The translations under genes and the position numbers were made by a program. Of a stretch of 64,000 nucleotides of DNA, positions 59,393 through 64,000 are shown in pieces; the first letter of the stretch is position 1; each line of letters opens with the position of its first letter. The DNA is from Allocoprococcus comes (GTDB lineage Bacteria > Bacillota > Clostridia > Lachnospirales > Lachnospiraceae). The DNA lies in contig NZ_JAAIMM010000010.1 of NCBI RefSeq assembly GCF_013300725.1, positions 1 to 64,000 of the forward strand, given 5' to 3'. The notes below the pieces were generated by a model. The model was given only the letters and a program-made list of their open reading frames with translations. It ran no database searches and was not told the DNA's origin.

Positions 59393-60874
59393 CTAAGAAT
59401 CTACACCAATAATTGCTCCAAGAATAGCCTGCTGCTCTGTGTACTCATCGAATTCTCCGGCGATCCTGCCTTCATACATTGCAATAACTCTGTTCGAGCA
59501 CTTCTTAATCTCTTCCATCTCAGATGAAATCATGATAATTCCGATCCCCTCTTCTTCTGCAAGCTTCTTCATGAGACGATAAATCTCCGTTTTCGTTCCT
59601 ACATCAATTCCCTTTGTCGGCTCATCAAATACCAGAAGCTTTGGCTTGCATGCCATCGCACGTCCGATAATGACTTTCTGCTGATTACCACCTGACAGGA
59701 ACTGGATTTCTTTATCTGCCCCTGGTGTCTTTACGTCATACGTCTCTATGACATTTTTTGCCAGCTCATTTTCTTTCTTTCTGGAAATACTGATTCCACT
59801 TTTCAGTTCATCAAGAACAGAAACTGAAATATTATCTCTGATAGAAAGCACCGGTAAAATTCCCTGTTTTTTGCGTTCCTCCGGCAGGTAGATAAATCCA
59901 TGTTTAACGGAATAATTGGTATCTCCTAATTTCCAGTCCTCTCCGTCCAGCTTAACGGATCCTTTATACACTGGCAGATATCCGAAGATTGCCTGCATTA
60001 CTTCACTTCGTCCCGCACCGACCAGTCCTGAAAATCCAAGGATTTCTCCTTTTTTCAGCTTGAAACTTACATTTGTAAATTTTTCTCCTGTAAGTCCGTC
60101 AACTTCCAGCAGCACCTCATCTGATACCTTTGTGGAGTAGAAACGTTCATTCTGATCCAGTTCACGGCCGGTCATCTGTTTGATAACCCATCCGGTATCT
60201 ACATCCTTGATCTCTGAGTATGCAACTTTCTTACCATTACGGAATACCGTAATTACATCTGCAAGCTGGAAGATTTCTTCCAATTTATGTGAAATGAAAA
60301 TAATTGCCTTATTTTCTTTTCTTATTTTCTCTACTATATCAAACAAAATTTCTGTGTCCCTGCTTGTCAGACTGGTTGTCGGCTCGTCAAGCATCAACAC
60401 TTCATAATCTTCATGTACGGTTGCACGGGCAATCTGTAACAGCTGCTGTGAAGAAATAGATATATCCTTTACCAGCTCATTCGGTTTTACAGGAATTGAG
60501 AATTTTTCCAGAATCGGAATTGCCCGTTCCTCAATTTCCTTTTGATTTACAGTTCCTTTGATCCCTGATTTTTCATACGGAATAAATAAATTTTCAGCAA
60601 CAGACATATATCCAAACAGGTCAATTTCCTGTGGGACGTATGCAATCTTGTCGAAAAGTGCTTTATTCTTCATCGCATTTTCGCCACCGATCAGAACTTC
60701 TCCTTCTTCCGGTTCATATACTCCGGTAAGACATTTGATCAGTGTACTTTTTCCCGCTCCGTTTTCTCCGATGATCGCATGAATTTCTCCTGGTTCAAAG
60801 GCTACATCTACTGAATCCAGGGCGATAACTCCCGGAAACATCTTTGTAATATTTTTCGCCTCTAATATTTTCAT
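59393..60874 (-). CDS. Ribose-type sugar ABC transporter ATPase
   Basis: A 493-residue tandem ATPase (RbsA/MglA type). The first domain has Walker A GENGAGKST (approx. 36-44), SISSQQLLQIARA and Walker B VLMLDEPTTSL. The second keeps GLVGAGRSEVMQAIFG, LSGGNQQKVIIGRAM and LLVFDEPTKGID. The start at 60874 has GGAG nine bases upstream. It energises the permease that follows. Compare the degenerate paralogue at 62097-63515. Confidence 0.93.
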   Translation of the reverse strand: MKILEAKNITKMFPGVIALDSVDVAFEPGEIHAIIGENGAGKSTLIKCLTGVYEPEEGEVLIGGENAMKNKALFDKIAYVPQEIDLFGYMSVAENLFIPYEKSGIKGTVNQKEIEERAIPILEKFSIPVKPNELVKDISISSQQLLQIARATVHEDYEVLMLDEPTTSLTSRDTEILFDIVEKIRKENKAIIFISHKLEEIFQLADVITVFRNGKKVAYSEIKDVDTGWVIKQMTGRELDQNERFYSTKVSDEVLLEVDGLTGEKFTNVSFKLKKGEILGFSGLVGAGRSEVMQAIFGYLPVYKGSVKLDGEDWKLGDTNYSVKHGFIYLPEERKKQGILPVLSIRDNISVSVLDELKSGISISRKKENELAKNVIETYDVKTPGADKEIQFLSGGNQQKVIIGRAMACKPKLLVFDEPTKGIDVGTKTEIYRLMKKLAEEEGIGIIMISSEMEEIKKCSNRVIAMYEGRIAGEFDEYTEQQAILGAIIGVDS

Positions 60875-60891
60875 AGATATGCTCCTCACTC

Positions 60892-60943
60892 AAAAAGCGG
60901 GGACGAGCAACTTGAGTATATCGAGTTACAAGTCCCCGCTTAA
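60892..60943 (-). terminator. Attenuating terminator between binding protein and ATPase genes
   Basis: Minus-strand AAGCGGGGAC pairs with GTCCCCGCTT followed by TTTTTG, with a near-palindromic ACTCGATATACTCAAGT in the loop. Such a leaky stop lets the binding protein be made in excess over the ATPase and permease. Confidence 0.8.
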
Positions 60944-60971
60944 TAGTCATTCTAAATCTTTTTCACTTTTA

Positions 60972-61973
60972 CTATTTAGCGCTAACGGTTTCGATCCATT
61001 CATCAATGTTTTCTGATGTGATACGTCCGATTCCTGTATCAACATTTGCCGGAAGTGGCATTCCCTGAGATGCCTGATATGCCATCAGCACTGCGTACAT
61101 TCCCTGTTCCTGTGGAAGTGTTGAAGATGTAGCTGTGATTGTTCCTGTCTTAACATAATCAAGAATTTCAATCAGGTTGTCCATTGCTACGAATGTTACT
61201 TTGTCCTGCATACCTTTTTCTTCGATTGCTGCTGCAACACCAGATCCGCATGCATCACAGTTAAGGTATCCTGTAAGGTCAGGATTTGCCGCAAGTACCG
61301 CTGCTGCCTGAGACTGAGCTGTTTCAACGTTGTCATTGTCAATACCACCATCGATTACTTCGATATCCGGATATTTAGCAAGTGCATCTAAGTGAGCCTG
61401 ATATCTTTCAGCATGGTTAGGAGCTGTCGGAGCACCCTGCATAACTGCAACTTTTCCTTTTGTTCCCATCTTTTCAACAAGCATATCAACAGCGATTGTT
61501 GCCTGTTCTGCGAAATCGTTACCTACTGATGTAAGTCCGCTTCCTTCTGGTGTAGGAGCATCAAATAAGATAACCGGAATATTTCTGTCCTGGATTTCTT
61601 TGATGATATCAGCACTTCCGTCATAGTCAACCGGGTCAAGCAGGATTGCTGTCGGGTTTGTTGCTGATGCCTGTTCCAGTGTTGAGTTCTGTGCAGATAC
61701 TTCTGCTGATTCTGGAGCACGGTAATCAATCTTAACTTCTACTCCAAGCTGTTCAGAAAGAAGATCTGCCTCTTTCTGAGCACCTTTGTTTACTTCATCG
61801 AACCATGCATGCACACATTTTGGAACAACAACGAAAGTCATGTCTTCTGCTTTTCCAGCTTTACCACTTTCTGCTTTTGCTGATGAGTCTGAGCTTCCGC
61901 TTGAACCACATCCCATTGCCATCGTTGCAACCATAGCTGCTGATAACAGTACTCCAATAATTTTCTTTTTCAT
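60972..61973 (-). CDS. Ribose-type sugar-binding lipoprotein
   Basis: A 333-residue periplasmic-binding-fold lipoprotein. The signal peptide ends in a lipobox-like AMGC (Cys near residue 22), then a Ser/Lys linker. The sugar-binding domain shows ILLDPVDYDGSADIIKEIQDRNIPVILFDA, NLIEILDYVKTG and a late TATSSTLPQEQG. It delivers a monosaccharide or polyol to the importer and may also feed the sensor kinase upstream. It has its own promoter. Confidence 0.93.
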   Translation of the reverse strand: MKKKIIGVLLSAAMVATMAMGCGSSGSSDSSAKAESGKAGKAEDMTFVVVPKCVHAWFDEVNKGAQKEADLLSEQLGVEVKIDYRAPESAEVSAQNSTLEQASATNPTAILLDPVDYDGSADIIKEIQDRNIPVILFDAPTPEGSGLTSVGNDFAEQATIAVDMLVEKMGTKGKVAVMQGAPTAPNHAERYQAHLDALAKYPDIEVIDGGIDNDNVETAQSQAAAVLAANPDLTGYLNCDACGSGVAAAIEEKGMQDKVTFVAMDNLIEILDYVKTGTITATSSTLPQEQGMYAVLMAYQASQGMPLPANVDTGIGRITSENIDEWIETVSAK

Positions 61974-62027
61974 TTCCGTTTCCTCCTTTTACTCTTTGTC
62001 TTTCGAGTTCCCTCTTGGAATGATTAC

Positions 62028-62056
62028 ATTATAAAATCATAAAGTGTCTTTTCCAA
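62028..62056 (-). promoter_or_regulatory. Promoter of the sugar-binding protein gene
   Basis: Minus-strand TTGGAA (62051-62056) and TATAAT (62028-62033), 17 bp apart, about 55 bp before the start codon. It separates the sensor pair from the transport genes. Confidence 0.7.
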
Positions 62057-62096
62057 TGTGAAAAAATTTAGAATAAGTGTGAGGATTTTTAGGATA

Positions 62097-63515
62097 TTAT
62101 CTGATTCGTATGATTCGATCGGAAATATCTTCCACATATTCCTCTCTTGTATTTACAATAACGACTGCTGTTCCCTTATTCGAGAATTTTTTGACATATT
62201 TTTTCACTACTGCCACATTATTTGCATCACATAAGGCAAAAGGTTCAAACAAGATCAACACATTCGGGTTAAAAATATACCACCTCTCAAGCGTCATGCG
62301 GATTCTTTCATTGCTTCCAAGTTCTTCCATTTTGATATTTTTTATGTTCTGCTCTTCTCCCAATTCTTCCAGCATCATCTTGCGGATTCCTCTGGAGGTT
62401 CTTAGATAGTCCCAAAAAGAAATCTTTTTGAGTGATGGCAGCATAAGATTTTCTTCTACAGTCATATGTTCAAATACTTCTTCCCGGCTTCCAAGTGCAC
62501 GGATCGATACTATCTTTTCCCCTGCAATTTCATAACAGTCCATATTTTCATGACGTTTTCCGTTAAGTATATAATATGTATCCCCGCTTTGTTCGCGTCC
62601 GGATAATGTCAGAAAAATCTGTTCCTTTTCTCTTCGTCCCTGCACAAGAATCGTAACAACTTCTCCCTTTATAAAATCGAATGTTTCTTTATAATCTTTA
62701 CGGATTTTCAGATTTCTGACCCGGTATACCACATCATCGTCATATCCCGGAGATTCTGTGCCTGCAAAAACATTGCTTTTTGCTGACACTTCACTATTTC
62801 CCAACAAATACTGTTCCAGCTGTTCTTCTGTTTTTATGTACTCCCGTGCACATTTTTTTACGATATGTCCTTTATTGAATATCACATATTTATCAGACAA
62901 TGCAGATGATATGAAATTAGAATTACTGTTAATGATCACGCCCATTTTTCCCGCTATCAGCCGGTGCATAATCTTTCCGAATTTTATAATGTCATCCTGA
63001 CTCATTCCCTCAAATTCATCTTCAATAATCACAATCTTCGCACCTTGCCGATATGCTTTTACAATATCCACAATTCGCTTTTCACTTTCCGAAAGCTTCT
63101 TCATCCGTTCTGATACCTCAATCATCAGATCAAATTCAGAAAACAGTTCTTCTGCCTCTTCTTCTAACCTGCTTCTTCTCCAGAATGCTCCTGACCATCC
63201 CGAATCTACAAGACACAGATATTCTGCTACCGTCCAGTCTTCAATAATATAATTATCCGGACGAAGGCAGTATATCTTTTGGTTAAGAATCTCCCAGTCA
63301 TCTATTTTCTGTCCATCTATATAAATCGTTCCGACTCTTTTTCCTTCCGTAAGTTTCCCCCTCAAAACACCGGAAAGTAAATCTTTCCCAGAATAAGTAA
63401 GCCCGAGAAATCCTATGCATTCTCCTTCCAGAATACAAAACGACACATTCTCGAGCTTTCTTGTTGGGGTATATGTACAATTTAAGTGATTAATTCTTAG
63501 TAATTCTTTTTTCAT
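62097..63515 (-). CDS. Degenerate tandem ABC ATPase coupled to a histidine kinase
   Basis: A 472-residue protein with the two-domain layout of RbsA/MglA but decayed catalytic motifs. Domain 1: Walker A reads GLTYSGKD (38-45, Asp for Ser/Thr), signature LSESEKRIVD (141-150), Walker B IVIIEDEFEGMS (161-172). Domain 2 (approx. 260-472): Walker A position QGRREKEQI has lost its glycines and lysine, LSGGNQQ has become LGSNERI, and DEPT is FEPF. ATP hydrolysis is doubtful, so a sensing or scaffold role is more likely. The start at 63515 lies inside the kinase gene end (26-bp overlap). Confidence 0.8.
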   Translation of the reverse strand: MKKELLRINHLNCTYTPTRKLENVSFCILEGECIGFLGLTYSGKDLLSGVLRGKLTEGKRVGTIYIDGQKIDDWEILNQKIYCLRPDNYIIEDWTVAEYLCLVDSGWSGAFWRRSRLEEEAEELFSEFDLMIEVSERMKKLSESEKRIVDIVKAYRQGAKIVIIEDEFEGMSQDDIIKFGKIMHRLIAGKMGVIINSNSNFISSALSDKYVIFNKGHIVKKCAREYIKTEEQLEQYLLGNSEVSAKSNVFAGTESPGYDDDVVYRVRNLKIRKDYKETFDFIKGEVVTILVQGRREKEQIFLTLSGREQSGDTYYILNGKRHENMDCYEIAGEKIVSIRALGSREEVFEHMTVEENLMLPSLKKISFWDYLRTSRGIRKMMLEELGEEQNIKNIKMEELGSNERIRMTLERWYIFNPNVLILFEPFALCDANNVAVVKKYVKKFSNKGTAVVIVNTREEYVEDISDRIIRIR

Positions 63516-64000
63516 CAATAATCCCCTGGCTATTTTTATCATTTACCGGAATCGTAATCTCCACGTCCGTTCCCTGTCCAACTGTACTGTATACATTTAC
63601 ACCATATTCTTCTCCGAAGAGAAGACGAATCCTTTTATGAATATTTGGAAGCGCAATTCCGGTATTCCGGTGATTACGTTTCTCTTCCTCATCCAGATCC
63701 ACATTATCCATCTGGATTCTGGCATTTAATTCTTTTAGTTTCTTACTGTCCATTCCCTTTCCATTATCAGAAATTGTGAGAATTAAATTCTGATCTGTAA
63801 CGATCACTTCTATCGTAACCTTTCCGCCTTCCAGTTTTTCTTCAAGACCATGGAAAATTGCATTTTCCACGATCGGCTGAATGATCAGCCTCGGTATCAT
63901 AAAATTATATGCCTCTTCATCTTCCTCATCTATGACTACTTCCATTGAGAATCGGTTATTAAAACGGTATCTCTGGATCAGCATATAATTCTCAATATTC
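63490..64000 (-). CDS. LytS/YesM-type sensor histidine kinase, C-terminal part
   Basis: The visible 169 codons are the end of a histidine kinase; the N-terminus lies beyond the window. The frame is open to the edge and begins NIENYMLIQRYRF, the segment after the phospho-acceptor helix in YesM proteins. The ATP-binding domain is intact: N box RLIIQPIVENAIFHGLEEK, G1 box ISDNGKGMD, and GIALPNIHKRIRLLFG with the final G box VGQGTDVEITIP. It probably senses the sugar, perhaps with a binding protein, and phosphorylates an AraC-type response regulator outside the window. Confidence 0.9.
   Translation of the reverse strand, partial: NIENYMLIQRYRFNNRFSMEVVIDEEDEEAYNFMIPRLIIQPIVENAIFHGLEEKLEGGKVTIEVIVTDQNLILTISDNGKGMDSKKLKELNARIQMDNVDLDEEEKRNHRNTGIALPNIHKRIRLLFGEEYGVNVYSTVGQGTDVEITIPVNDKNSQGIIDEKRITKN

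Overview
The window looks like a chromosomal segment of a gut Lachnospiraceae bacterium (Bacillota, Clostridia; a Mediterraneibacter/Dorea/Ruminococcus-torques-like relative is my guess). Reasons: AT-rich intergenic DNA, strong AGGAGG-type ribosome binding sites, TTGACA-17-TATAAT promoters, a lipobox on every binding protein, and a gene set typical of saccharolytic gut Clostridia. No rRNA, prophage, intact insertion sequence or CRISPR array was seen. Most genes are on the minus strand.

Layout (genes of one operon are named in transcription order). 1-80: 3' end of an unknown + strand gene. 96-1201: two tandem DUF3841-like genes. 1281-5198: glucose-6-phosphate isomerase, then a GldA-like dehydrogenase overlapping a YkvI-type membrane protein. 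5321-7399: MMPL/RND exporter behind a promoter carrying three TGAC-N5-GTCA operators. 7665-10067: phosphoribosyltransferase-like protein and a CodB-like permease. 10422-20923: eleven-gene nucleoside operon. 21218-24163: AEC transporter, isolated Hcp helical-domain protein, short divergent peptide deformylase, DUF1653 protein. 24260-29739: hexonate/2-keto-3-deoxy-acid operon with a divergent IclR regulator. 29791-36985: AGCS symporter, GGDEF-REC-HD-GYP protein, X-Pro dipeptidyl-peptidase, membrane-anchored EEP phosphatase. 37060-39770: small XRE regulator, tRNA-Ile(UAU), a GC-rich hairpin cluster, metallophosphoesterase, DegV protein. 40023-42092: MarR-MATE pair and an antiporter gene remnant. 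42217-43962: XRE-aminotransferase fusion, then a 152-bp inverted-repeat element. 44066-51729: protease-less Lon-like AAA+ ATPase, small acidic protein, SbcC, SbcD, HTH-AAA-nuclease protein. 51904-53091: MFS transporter. 53160-64000: large sugar operon.

The nucleoside operon joins a BMP-type ABC importer to a nucleoside phosphorylase, a PfkB kinase, a cysteine hydrolase, an Fe-dependent alcohol dehydrogenase and two TIM-barrel proteins of unassigned role (BtpA-like and TrpA-like). It ends with its probable GntR regulator. The phosphorylase keeps the phosphate and ribose residues of uridine phosphorylase but lacks its uracil-binding pair, so the substrate is probably a non-canonical nucleoside. 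This is the best candidate for an undescribed pathway.

The last region begins with a LytS/YesM-type histidine kinase (cut by the window end) translationally coupled to a degenerate RbsA/MglA-like tandem ABC ATPase. A ribose-type ABC importer and five catabolic genes follow (TIM-barrel isomerase/epimerase, HxlB-like SIS isomerase, fused DhaK-DhaL kinase, Gfo/Idh/MocA oxidoreductase, class II aldolase). I read it as sensing, import, isomerisation, phosphorylation and aldol cleavage of an unidentified small ketose or polyol. The kinase plus dead ATPase pair is the second candidate for an undescribed system.
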